A stretch of DNA of 64,000 bases from Streptomyces rhizosphaerihabitans (GTDB lineage Bacteria; Actinomycetota; Actinomycetes; Streptomycetales; Streptomycetaceae): NCBI RefSeq assembly GCF_025399795.1, contig NZ_JAODTZ010000022.1, positions 62,001 to 126,000 of the forward strand, written 5' to 3'. Positions 35,651 through 43,275 of the stretch are shown here, piece by piece (positions within the stretch are counted from its first letter, which is position 1; each line of letters opens with the position of its first letter). A program made the translations under genes and the position numbers. The notes beneath the pieces are model-generated. The model was not told where the DNA came from. It made no database searches and was given only the letters and a program-made list of their open reading frames with translations.

Positions 35651-37105
35651 TCACCGCACCGGCAGCGTCACCGTCACCGTCAGACCCTCGCCAGGTGCCG
35701 TCCGCACCGCGACGGTGCCCCCGTGTGCCCGCACCACGCCCTGCACGATCGCCATGCCGAGCCCGCTGCCCGCTCCGCCACCGGCCCGGAAGAAGCGGTC
35801 GAAGACACGTGCTGCGTCCGCTTGCGCCAGCCCGGGTCCCTTGTCCGCGACACACAGCCGTATGACACCGTCCGCGCGCTCCAGACCGAGCCGCACCGGC
35901 ACGTCGTCGGGCGTATGGGTGCGTACGTTGCCCACGAGATTGCCCAGCACCTGCCGCAGCCCCGACTCGTCGGCCTGCACCAGCAGCGTGCCGTCGGCGG
36001 CCACCGTCACCGGACGTCCGGGCTGCTGGGCGCGCAGGTCCTCGGCCGCGTCCCGCACGAGCCGGCTCAGGTCGACGTTCCTGAAGCGCAGTTCGGGCCG
36101 CTGGTCGAGGCGGGCCAGGGTGAGCAGCTCGTCGACCAGCCGGCCCATGCGGTCGGCCTCCGCGTTCATCCGGTCCCAGGCCCGCTTGCGCTCGACGGGA
36201 TCGGTGAGCATCCCCTTCTCGTACAGCTGGAGGTAGCCGCGTATCGCCGCCAGCGGTGTGCGCAGCTCGTGCGAGGCGTCCCCGACGAACCGGCGCAACT
36301 GGGCGGCGCTGTCCTCACGCGTCCGGTAGGCCGACTCGACCTGGTGCAGCATCGAGTTGAGCGCGAGCCGCAGCTGTTCGACCTCCTGGGTCGGATGATG
36401 GCTGGAGGGCACGCGCCGGGTCAGATCCCCCTCCGCGATGGCGGACGAGGTTTCCACCATGGCCTCCAGCGGCAGCATCCGGCGCCGCACGCTGAACATC
36501 GTCAGACACGCGAGCAGCGCCAACAGCAGGGTGCCCACGGTCAGATCGAGCTTGAGCGCCTTCGCGACGCCCTTGTGCAGTCCGTCGGTCGAGGTGGCGA
36601 ACAGGACGTACGTCCCGTCGGCGAGCCGCGCCCCGGTCGCCCGGTAGGCGGCGCCACGCACGGTGATGTCGCGCGGGTCGTCGGCGCGGGCGAGCGCGCC
36701 CGGGTCCTCCACGGCGGCGGCGAACGCCCGCTGTGTCTCCGTGGGTTCGAAGCCGGCCACCTCGATGGCCTCACCCCGCCGGTCGACGGCCGCGAAGATC
36801 GAGTCCGGCTTCGGTGACTCGTCCACCGCGGGCCCGATCCGGTCGCGTACGAACGCGAGGGCGCTCAGCGAGTCGATCTGGCTCATGGTGAGCTGCGAAA
36901 CCCCCAGCGACTGCCGCGTCTTGGCGAGTTGCGTGTCCACCTGGTCGAGCAGATAGTGCCGCATGCCCATCAGGCTCACGGCGGTCGCCACCACGATGCC
37001 CAGGGCCAGCAGTCCCACGTTCGCGAGGGTGAGTTTGCCGCGCAGCGAATGCACGCCGTGCCTGTGGCGCGGGGGGCGGCAGCCGGGCCGGACGGGCAGG
37101 TTCAC
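35651..37105 (-). CDS. Two-component sensor histidine kinase
   Basis: 484 residues. Membrane helix 1 is near residues 26-48, then a ~130-residue extracellular sensor, helix 2 (VGTLLLALLACLTMFSVRRR) and a HAMP linker. HisKA has the phospho-acceptor His in GDASHELRTPLAAIRGY. The ATPase domain shows the N-box LVGNVRTHTP, DKGPGL and GSGLGMAIVQ. It would phosphorylate the adjacent OmpR-type regulator. GTG at 37105 overlaps the regulator stop by 4 bases, so the pair is translationally coupled. The signal sensed is unknown. Confidence 0.93.
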   Translation of the reverse strand: MNLPVRPGCRPPRHRHGVHSLRGKLTLANVGLLALGIVVATAVSLMGMRHYLLDQVDTQLAKTRQSLGVSQLTMSQIDSLSALAFVRDRIGPAVDESPKPDSIFAAVDRRGEAIEVAGFEPTETQRAFAAAVEDPGALARADDPRDITVRGAAYRATGARLADGTYVLFATSTDGLHKGVAKALKLDLTVGTLLLALLACLTMFSVRRRMLPLEAMVETSSAIAEGDLTRRVPSSHHPTQEVEQLRLALNSMLHQVESAYRTREDSAAQLRRFVGDASHELRTPLAAIRGYLQLYEKGMLTDPVERKRAWDRMNAEADRMGRLVDELLTLARLDQRPELRFRNVDLSRLVRDAAEDLRAQQPGRPVTVAADGTLLVQADESGLRQVLGNLVGNVRTHTPDDVPVRLGLERADGVIRLCVADKGPGLAQADAARVFDRFFRAGGGAGSGLGMAIVQGVVRAHGGTVAVRTAPGEGLTVTVTLPVR

Positions 37106-37791
37106 GCGAGGCCGTATCCGACGCCCCGGCGGGTCTGGATCACCGGCGGACCCAGCGGTTCGAGCTTGCGCCGCAGATAGCTGATGTACGTCTCGACGAC
37201 CGTCGACTCGGCGGAGTGCTCGTACTGCCACACATGGCGCAGGAGTTGCTCCTTGGGCACGATCCGCCCGCCGTTGCGGACAAGGAAGCGCAGCAGCGCG
37301 TACTCGGTGGGAGTGAGCTCGACGGTGGTGCCCGCGCGGTGGACCCGGTACGTCGTCTCGTCCAGTTCCAGATCGCCGTAACGCAGGGGCGGGCGCTGCG
37401 GCAGGACGTCGTCGGCCCGCGTACGGCGAAGGACGGCGGTGATCCGGGCGACGACCTCGTCGATGTTGAACGGCTTGGTGATGTAGTCGTCGCCGAAGCC
37501 GAGCGCGCCGACGATCTCGGCGGGCGCGTCCCGCGCGGTGAGGAAGACGACGGCCAGGTCGGGCTGCCGCAGCCGCAGTTCACGGCCGAGCGCTCGGCCG
37601 TCGCCGTCCGGGAGCATCACGTCGAGCAGCGCCGCGTCGGGGCGGGTGCGCTCGGCGAGGGCGAGCGCCTCGCGGACGGTGCCCGCGGCCATCACCTCGA
37701 ACTGGTGGTAGCGCAGCGCGATGGTGAGGACGTCCGCGATGCTCGGCTCGTCCTCGACGACGAGGACGGTGGCTCCCTCGTGAGCGGTCAT
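37102..37791 (-). CDS. OmpR-family response regulator
   Basis: 229 residues. The receiver domain has the acidic pocket VVEDEPS, phospho-acceptor Asp57 in LLDVMLPDGDG and the lysine in YITKPF. The winged-helix domain covers about residues 130-227 with LTPTEYALLRFLVRNGG and SAESTVVETYISYLRRKL. It pairs with the histidine kinase downstream and is divergent from an MMPL exporter gene 155 bp away, which is a plausible target. Confidence 0.94.
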   Translation of the reverse strand: MTAHEGATVLVVEDEPSIADVLTIALRYHQFEVMAAGTVREALALAERTRPDAALLDVMLPDGDGRALGRELRLRQPDLAVVFLTARDAPAEIVGALGFGDDYITKPFNIDEVVARITAVLRRTRADDVLPQRPPLRYGDLELDETTYRVHRAGTTVELTPTEYALLRFLVRNGGRIVPKEQLLRHVWQYEHSAESTVVETYISYLRRKLEPLGPPVIQTRRGVGYGLA

Positions 37792-37853
37792 GCCCCCAGT
37801 ATCGGCGGGGCCACCGACAGCGGGAGCCGTTCGCCCCTTGGAGTTCCTTGAGA

Positions 37854-37870
37854 GTCATGGGCGGGTCATG
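37854..37870. promoter_or_regulatory. Direct repeat GTCATG-N5-GTCATG, possible response-regulator site
   Basis: Two GTCATG hexamers (37854-37859 and 37865-37870) are 11 bp apart, about one helical turn, the usual spacing of half-sites for OmpR-type regulators. They lie in the region shared by the divergent regulator and MMPL genes. Assignment to this regulator is inference. Confidence 0.4.
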
Positions 37871-37946
37871 TCCACGCGCGCGCGTCGCCGCCAATCCTGG
37901 TGCCCAGGACCTGGGGGACCGACCGACCGACTAAGGAGCGTTGAAC

Positions 37947-40370
37947 GTGGCGGCATTGGCACGGTGGTGCTATCGGCACCGGCTGGTGGTCCTGTTGCTG
38001 TGGGTGGGTGCACTGTTCGGTCTCGGCTTCGCGGCGACCACCGCGGGCACGGACTACGCGAACGTGTTCTCCCTCCCGAACACGGACTCCAAGCGTGCGT
38101 ACGACCAGATGGAGAAGGCCTTCCCGAACAGCGCGGGGGACACCGACACGGTGGTGTGGAAGGTCGACGCGGGCACGGTCAGGGACGCCTCCGTGCGCTC
38201 CCGGATCCAGCCCGTACTGGACAGAATCGCCGGCATGAAGGGCGTGGGCCAGGTCGCGGGGCCGTACGAAGGGGAGCGGGGCGCCGCGCAGATCAGCCGC
38301 AACGGCAGGATCGCGTACGCCCAGATCACCTTCGCCGAGCAGGCGAACGCCGTCCCCAAGGAACTGGTGCAGAAGGTCGTCGACACCGCGCAGGGTGCCG
38401 AACGCGGCGGACTCCAGGTGGAGTTGGGCGGTCAGGCGATCCAGCGCGTACAGGAACCGCCCACCGGGCTCGCCGAGATGGTCGGCATCCTGGCTGCGGC
38501 CGTCGTCCTCTTCCTCGCCTTCGGTTCGCTCTTCGCCATGCTGCTGCCGATCGGCATCGCGATCTTCGGAGTCGGTACGGGGCTGTTCTCCACGCAGTTG
38601 CTCAGCCACACCACGGACATCCCGGACCTGGCCCCGCTGCTGGCCACCCTGATCGGCCTCGGCGTCGGCATCGACTACGCGTTGTTCATCGTCACCCGGC
38701 ACCGCCGCGGCATCCTGCGCGGCCTGGCTCCGGAGGAGTCGGCGGTCGTCGCCCTCAACACCTCGGGCCGGGCGGTGCTGTTCGCGGGCGGCACGGTGTG
38801 CATCGCGCTCGCGGGCATGCTCGTGACGAACCTGCGCTTCCTGGACGGCGTGGTCATCGGCACCTCCCTCACCGTCGTGTTCAGCGTGCTCGCGGCCACC
38901 ACCCTGCTGCCGGCGCTCCTCGGCCTTCTCGGCACCCGGGTGCTCAGCCGCCGCCAGCGGCGCAAACTGGTGGCGCGGGGACCCGAACCGGAGCGGGCGA
39001 GCGGTGCCGCGGCCCGCTGGTCGATGAACGTGCAGCGTCGCCCCCGTACGATCGCCGCTCTCGCGCTGGTCGTGATGGCGATCCTCGCGATCCCGGTCCT
39101 GTCGCTGCACCTCGGCGCCACCGACCAGGGCAACGACGACTCCACGACGACGACCAGGAAGGCCTACGACCTGCTCGCCGAGGGCTTCGGGCCCGGCTTC
39201 AACGGCCCTCTGCAGGTGGTCGTGACCGACGGCGACACGGCCGCCCTGGTGAAGAGCATCGACAGTACGTCCGGAGTCGCCGCGGTCGCCGCGCTGCCGC
39301 CCGCGAACGGCGTGACGGTGATCCAGGTGGTGCCGACGACCTCACCGCAGTCGACGAAGACCGACCAGCTCATCGACACCCTGCGGGACCGGGTGATCCC
39401 GGATGCCGGGGTCACGGCCCATGTAGGTGGCGTCACCGCCGTGTCGAAGGACTTCGCCACCATCACCGGCGACCGGCTGCCCTACTTCGTCGCCACGATC
39501 ATCGGCCTCGGCTTCCTGCTCCTGCTGATCGCCTTCCGCTCCCTGGTGGTCCCGCTGACGGCGGCGCTGATGAACCTGATCGCCGCGGCCGCGTCCTTCG
39601 GCGTCCTTGTCGCGATCTTCCAGTGGGGCTGGGGTCTGAGCCTGCTCGGCCTCGGCAAGGAGGGCCCGATCAACGCCTTCCTGCCCGTCATCATGCTCTC
39701 GCTCCTCTTCGGACTCTCCATGGACTACCAGGTGTTCCTGGTGAGCCGTATGCACGAGGAATGGGTGCACACGAAGGACAACGCGCGCGCGGTGCGGGTC
39801 GGTCTGGCCGAGACCGGCAGGGTCATCAACTCCGCCGCCCTGATCATGGTCTGTGTCTTCCTCGCCTTCGTTCTGAGCGGTGACGCGGGAGCGGCGATGG
39901 CGGGCGTCGGCCTCGCGGCGGCGGTCGCCCTGGACGCCTTCATCCTCCGTACGGCCCTGGTCCCCGCGGCGATGCACCTGCTCGGCAACTCCAACTGGTG
40001 GCTGCCCGCGGGCCTGGACAAGCGGCTGCCGCACCTGGCGGTGGAGCCGGCCGAGGCGCCGTCCGAGGACGCGGCTCCGGCCGAGGGCGGCGCGTCGGTC
40101 GTCCACGGCTTCGTCCGTGACGCGGAGGGAGTACCCGTCGACGGAGCGGTCCTCACCCTGCTGTCCAAGGGCGGCCGCCAACTGGACCGGGTGACCTCGC
40201 TGGCCGACGGTTCGTACATCGTCTCGGTGCCTGCTCCGGGGACGTATCTGCTGTCGGCGACGGCCCGTTCGTACGGCGCTCGGGCACGGCACGTGGTCGT
40301 CACGGACGAACCGCTGGTGCACGACGTGGAGCTGGTGGAGGGAGAGGTGGACGCCGACGCGGTCAACTGA
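37947..40370 (+). CDS. MMPL-family exporter with extra C-terminal carboxypeptidase-regulatory-like domain
   Basis: About 807 residues. It has the two-fold MMPL/RND layout: helix 1 (LVVLLLWVGALFGLGFAATT), an outer domain, five helices starting GLAEMVGILAAAVVLFLAFG, then the same again from residue ~370, with IGLGVGIDYALFIVTRHR and LFGLSMDYQVFLVSRMHEEW carrying the membrane Asp of each half. Residues ~715-800 add a beta-sandwich type domain (VHGFVRDAEGVPVDGAVLTL ... DGSYIVSVPAPGTYLLSA), uncommon in MMPL proteins. GTG at 37947 has AAGGAG 8 bases upstream; the TTG at 37941 is too close. It probably exports lipids or drugs under control of the divergent two-component pair. Confidence 0.92.
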   Translation: MAALARWCYRHRLVVLLLWVGALFGLGFAATTAGTDYANVFSLPNTDSKRAYDQMEKAFPNSAGDTDTVVWKVDAGTVRDASVRSRIQPVLDRIAGMKGVGQVAGPYEGERGAAQISRNGRIAYAQITFAEQANAVPKELVQKVVDTAQGAERGGLQVELGGQAIQRVQEPPTGLAEMVGILAAAVVLFLAFGSLFAMLLPIGIAIFGVGTGLFSTQLLSHTTDIPDLAPLLATLIGLGVGIDYALFIVTRHRRGILRGLAPEESAVVALNTSGRAVLFAGGTVCIALAGMLVTNLRFLDGVVIGTSLTVVFSVLAATTLLPALLGLLGTRVLSRRQRRKLVARGPEPERASGAAARWSMNVQRRPRTIAALALVVMAILAIPVLSLHLGATDQGNDDSTTTTRKAYDLLAEGFGPGFNGPLQVVVTDGDTAALVKSIDSTSGVAAVAALPPANGVTVIQVVPTTSPQSTKTDQLIDTLRDRVIPDAGVTAHVGGVTAVSKDFATITGDRLPYFVATIIGLGFLLLLIAFRSLVVPLTAALMNLIAAAASFGVLVAIFQWGWGLSLLGLGKEGPINAFLPVIMLSLLFGLSMDYQVFLVSRMHEEWVHTKDNARAVRVGLAETGRVINSAALIMVCVFLAFVLSGDAGAAMAGVGLAAAVALDAFILRTALVPAAMHLLGNSNWWLPAGLDKRLPHLAVEPAEAPSEDAAPAEGGASVVHGFVRDAEGVPVDGAVLTLLSKGGRQLDRVTSLADGSYIVSVPAPGTYLLSATARSYGARARHVVVTDEPLVHDVELVEGEVDADAVN

Positions 40371-40410
40371 GGCCGCCGGACGCCCAACCGTCCTGACACA
40401 AGGGGTGTCC

Positions 40411-40443
40411 GTAAGGGGTGTCCGCTTGGCGGGCGCCCCTTAC
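40411..40443. terminator. Hairpin between MMPL and TetR genes
   Basis: A 15-bp stem (40411-40425 with 40429-40443) includes two wobble pairs and has a 3-base loop. It lies between two convergent stops. Confidence 0.65.
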
Positions 40444-40450
40444 CCGCCCC

Positions 40451-41254
40451 CTACTCCGTCTTCTTGGCCGGGTCGGGCAGCGCCTTCGTCATGCCCGGCA
40501 GGAAGTCCGTGAACAGCTCGTGCACCTCGTGGACGAGGGGCCGCAGAAGACGGAAACGGGACAGCGAGACACCGCGCGAGGTGAGGCGGGCGCCGCGCTC
40601 GGCGAGCCGGTAGCTGCGCTCGCGGCTCTCCGTACGGTCGAAGACCCAGTACAGGACGAGCCCCATCTGGGAGAGCCACATCAGCTCGGGCAGCACCTCG
40701 CGCAGCTCCTCCGGCACCTTGGTCTTCGCCCCGGCCAGTACCTCCTTGTGGACGCTGATGGCCTCCAGGCGCGCGTGCTCCGACTCGGGGGAGAAGGGGC
40801 TGAGCGGGCTGTCCGGGTCGGCGGCGTTCTTGAAGAACTGCACGGCGAACTCGTGGTACGGCGTGGCGATGTCCAGCCACACCCTCAGCACGCCGCCCAG
40901 CCGGGCCTCCAGGTCCGTCTCGCGGTCCAGCACATCCCGGACCGCCTCCCGGTGTTCGGCGGCGATCCGGTCGTAGAAGCCCTGGATCAGGTGCTCCTTG
41001 CCGGCGAAGTAGTAGTACGCGTTCCCGACGGAGACCCCGGCCTCCTGGGCGATGGCCCGCATCGTCGTCTTGTCGTACCCCCGTTCCTGGAAGAGCCGCA
41101 TCGCGGTCTCCAGGATCAGGGCCCGGGTCTGCTCGCTCTTGGCCGGGCTCTTCGGCGTCTCCTTGCCCAGGGACTTGGAGGGCTCGGAGGCCGCGGCGGG
41201 CTCGTCCGGCCCGGAGGACCCGATGGGGCCGGGGCTGTCTGTCGGTGCTGGCAC
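40451..41254 (-). CDS. TetR-family regulator
   Basis: 267 residues. A Pro/Ser-rich N-terminal tail of ~40 residues precedes the TetR helix-turn-helix (ALILETAMRLFQERGYDKTTMRAIAQEAGVSVGNAYYYFAGKE region, ~residues 45-90). The C-terminal ligand domain is about 170 residues with no assigned effector. It is the third gene of a minus-strand operon (membrane protein, DCC protein, TetR; 9-bp gap). Two identical-form palindromes in the operon promoter are the likely operators, so the operon should be autoregulated. The start is GTG at 41254. Confidence 0.92.
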   Translation of the reverse strand: MPAPTDSPGPIGSSGPDEPAAASEPSKSLGKETPKSPAKSEQTRALILETAMRLFQERGYDKTTMRAIAQEAGVSVGNAYYYFAGKEHLIQGFYDRIAAEHREAVRDVLDRETDLEARLGGVLRVWLDIATPYHEFAVQFFKNAADPDSPLSPFSPESEHARLEAISVHKEVLAGAKTKVPEELREVLPELMWLSQMGLVLYWVFDRTESRERSYRLAERGARLTSRGVSLSRFRLLRPLVHEVHELFTDFLPGMTKALPDPAKKTE

Positions 41255-41263
41255 GGGACGAGC

Positions 41264-41797
41264 CTAACGAGTGGGAACGGTCGAGCATTCGCCGCTGTCG
41301 CAGGCGGGGGGCGCGTACGTCCATCCCGCGGCCGGGTCGTAGCTCCACCCGTCGCCCCAGTGGTACGAGCCACCGCCCCATCGCCGGGATGCCTGTGACG
41401 CCTGCGACTCGCGCCACTTGGCGGCGGCCAGGGTGGCGCCCCTGGCCAGCCTGGCACCGGTGGGAGTGCTCAGCCGGTGGGCCAGCGCCCGGTACTCGCG
41501 CAGCGCCCACAGGGTGACGACCCAGGCGGCGGCTCCCTGGTACACCTGCCCGGCGTCGCCCACCACGGTGATCTCGTCCAGGGTGGCGCGGTGGTCGAGC
41601 CCCGGGAAGCGCCGGGCGGCCTCCTCGGAGCCCGCGGGTACGAACCGCAGCGGCACGAGTTGCGCCTGCCGGGCGAGCCACTGCTTCAGGAAGGCGCACA
41701 GCGAGCAGCGCGCGTCGTAGAGGACGGTGAGCCCGAGGACCGGGACGCGCGCGGCGCCCCGGTCCCGGGTGGCCGAGGTGCCGGCCACCGGTCTCAC
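41264..41797 (-). CDS. DUF393/DCC-type thiol-disulfide protein
   Basis: About 177 residues. A thioredoxin-like DCC motif is present as VLYDARCSLCAFLKQWL (CxxC), followed by RFVPAGSEEAARRFPGLDH, as in the DUF393 family (putative thiol-disulfide oxidoreductases). The C-terminal ~45 residues are Trp/Tyr-rich (WGGGSYHWGDGWSYDPAAGW) with a closing CDSGEC, not part of the usual domain. GTG at 41797 overlaps the membrane-protein stop by 4 bases. It is the middle gene of the TetR operon. Confidence 0.87.
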   Translation of the reverse strand: MRPVAGTSATRDRGAARVPVLGLTVLYDARCSLCAFLKQWLARQAQLVPLRFVPAGSEEAARRFPGLDHRATLDEITVVGDAGQVYQGAAAWVVTLWALREYRALAHRLSTPTGARLARGATLAAAKWRESQASQASRRWGGGSYHWGDGWSYDPAAGWTYAPPACDSGECSTVPTR

Positions 41798-42201
41798 GCC
41801 CCGGCCGCGGGGGCGGCCCAGTCCGTCGGCTGCACCGGCGGCATCTGCTCCCGCTCCATGACACCCCGCCGCCGGATCTTGTTCAGCACGTAGACGTTCC
41901 CCAGGTGCATGACCCCGAGCACCAGCAGGACGACACCCAGCTTCGTCGACAGGGCTTCGAAGATCTCGCGGGCGTTGGAGATCTCGTCGCTCTGGTGCAG
42001 ATAGAGCGCGACGAAGCCCAGGTTGACGAGGTAGAAGCCCACCACCAGCAGATGGTTGACGGCGTCGGCGAGCTTCTCGTTGCCGTGCAGGACGTCCGAC
42101 AGGAAGATCCGCCCGTTGTGGCTCAGCGTGCGCGCCACCCAGACCGTCAGCGCGATGCTGACCAGCAGATAGATGACGTACGCGACGACTGTGAGATCCA
42201 T
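41794..42201 (-). CDS. Small four-helix membrane protein, unknown function
   Basis: 135 residues with three to four hydrophobic helices: VVAYVIYLLVSIALTVWVA, HLLVVGFYLVNLGFVALYL and LGVVLLVLGVMHLGNVYVLN. A conserved-looking HNGRIFLSDVL and the basic RRRGVMEREQ lie on the cytoplasmic side. I do not recognise the function. It is the first gene of the TetR operon; ATG at 42201 is preceded by GGGGTGGGG. Its promoter carries the two TTGAACNNGTTCAA palindromes, so it is probably the main regulated product. Confidence 0.85.
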   Translation of the reverse strand: MDLTVVAYVIYLLVSIALTVWVARTLSHNGRIFLSDVLHGNEKLADAVNHLLVVGFYLVNLGFVALYLHQSDEISNAREIFEALSTKLGVVLLVLGVMHLGNVYVLNKIRRRGVMEREQMPPVQPTDWAAPAAGA

Positions 42202-42215
42202 GTCCCCACCCCTTC

Positions 42216-42229
42216 TTGAACGCGTTCAA
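42216..42229. promoter_or_regulatory. TetR operator, proximal copy (TTGAACGCGTTCAA)
   Basis: A perfect 14-bp palindrome 15 bp upstream of the ATG of the membrane protein gene, in the 5' leader. It shares the form TTGAACNNGTTCAA with the copy at 42262. Confidence 0.85.
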
Positions 42230-42246
42230 AAACGCTCTCCGGGATG

Positions 42247-42275
42247 AATGTAGACCTGCTTTTGAACATGTTCAA
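42247..42275 (-). promoter_or_regulatory. Promoter of the TetR operon with an operator over the -35 box
   Basis: Reading the minus strand, TTGAAC (42275-42270) and TACATT (42252-42247) are separated by 17 bases, a good housekeeping-sigma spacing. The -35 hexamer is the left half of a second perfect palindrome, TTGAACATGTTCAA (42262-42275). Binding there and at 42216-42229 would block initiation. TetR as the binder is inferred from position in the operon. Confidence 0.75.
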
Positions 42276-42316
42276 GTCGGATCTCGTGCGTCCGTCCACC
42301 AGGGCCGCCGCTGGGG

Positions 42317-42733
42317 CTACCGCTGGGCCCTGCGGGCCAGTTCGGGGCGCTTGGTGTAGTCCGTCAGGCCGATGACGTTGCCCCACGGGTCCGCGATCTC
42401 GACGGTCCATCCGGTGGCGCCGGGGAAGGGCTCGTCGAGGGGTGCGATGCCCGCGGCGGCCAGTGAGCGGGCCGCGGCGCGGGCGTCCGGAACCTCCAGC
42501 CACAGTCGCGGCGACGCCCACGGCGGCGGCCGGTGGCCCAGTTCCCCGTCCAGCCGCAGCAGCACCCCCGGCGTTTCCTTGCCCACCTTCAGCAGTGCGA
42601 TCCCGGCCTCGTCGAGCCGGAAGGCCGTCGGAAACCCGGCGCGCTCGTAGAAGCTCACGGCCTCGCCGAGATTCCCGACGGGCAGCAGCACGTTGTCGAG
42701 TCCGAGCAGCTCGTATGACACGTCGTCTGACAT
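42317..42733 (-). CDS. VOC-family (glyoxalase-like) protein
   Basis: 138 residues with the paired beta-alpha-beta-beta-beta units of the vicinal oxygen chelate fold: LLGLDNVLLPVGNLGEAVSFYERAGF at the start and IADPWGNVIGLTDYTK at the end. Such proteins act as metal-dependent isomerases, dioxygenases or drug-binding proteins; the substrate cannot be assigned. ATG at 42733. It is transcribed away from the DUF4132 pair. Confidence 0.88.
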   Translation of the reverse strand: MSDDVSYELLGLDNVLLPVGNLGEAVSFYERAGFPTAFRLDEAGIALLKVGKETPGVLLRLDGELGHRPPPWASPRLWLEVPDARAAARSLAAAGIAPLDEPFPGATGWTVEIADPWGNVIGLTDYTKRPELARRAQR

Positions 42734-42882
42734 GCCATCAGATTAGGAGCGGACCGGAGGGAGACGGGGAAGGGCTGACCGCGGGCCGAAGATGTGATCA
42801 CCCGTTGAGGCGAAGCGGCTCCTCCCCCTGACGGTTCGGCCCTGGTGACCGATTGTCAGTGGTGGCTCGTAGTGTCGTCGGC

Positions 42883-43275
42883 ATGGGAATGGTGACGTTC
42901 GTCGACGAGACGACGAGTGGGGGCCGGGGCGCCGGCTGGGGGATAGAGATCGCCGAGGAGCGGCTCGCGGTGCGCGAGCTGATCCGGCGGCGGGTCTTCC
43001 AGGAGGTCGCCGAGTACAACGCGCGCATGCCTGAGGTGTTCCAGGGCCTCGTGCAGCCCGAGGACACCGAGCGGGTGCTGAACGGCTACGCGCTGCGTAC
43101 ACCCCGCCGGATAGACCCGGAGGCGCAGAGCGAGCTGGCGCTCAAGGCCTTCGCGGGGAACGGCTTCCTGGTGCTCGTGGGCGAGCGCCAGGTGACCGAC
43201 CCCGACGAGGAGATCGAACTGGTCCTGGGCACCGAGGTCACCTTCCTCAAGCTCGTCGCGCTGGTGGGGGGATGA
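42883..43275 (+). CDS. Conserved hypothetical protein coupled to the DUF4132 gene
   Basis: About 130 residues, no recognised domain. The sequence is soluble and acidic: MVTFVDETTSG near the start, RELIRRRVFQEVAEYNARMPEVFQGLVQP in the middle and EEIELVLGTEVTFLKLVALVGG at the end. Its stop overlaps the ATG of the DUF4132 gene (ATGA), so the two products are likely made in fixed ratio and may interact. ATG at 42889 is an alternative start. No membrane segment or cysteine-rich motif is present. Confidence 0.8.
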   Translation: MGMVTFVDETTSGGRGAGWGIEIAEERLAVRELIRRRVFQEVAEYNARMPEVFQGLVQPEDTERVLNGYALRTPRRIDPEAQSELALKAFAGNGFLVLVGERQVTDPDEEIELVLGTEVTFLKLVALVGG

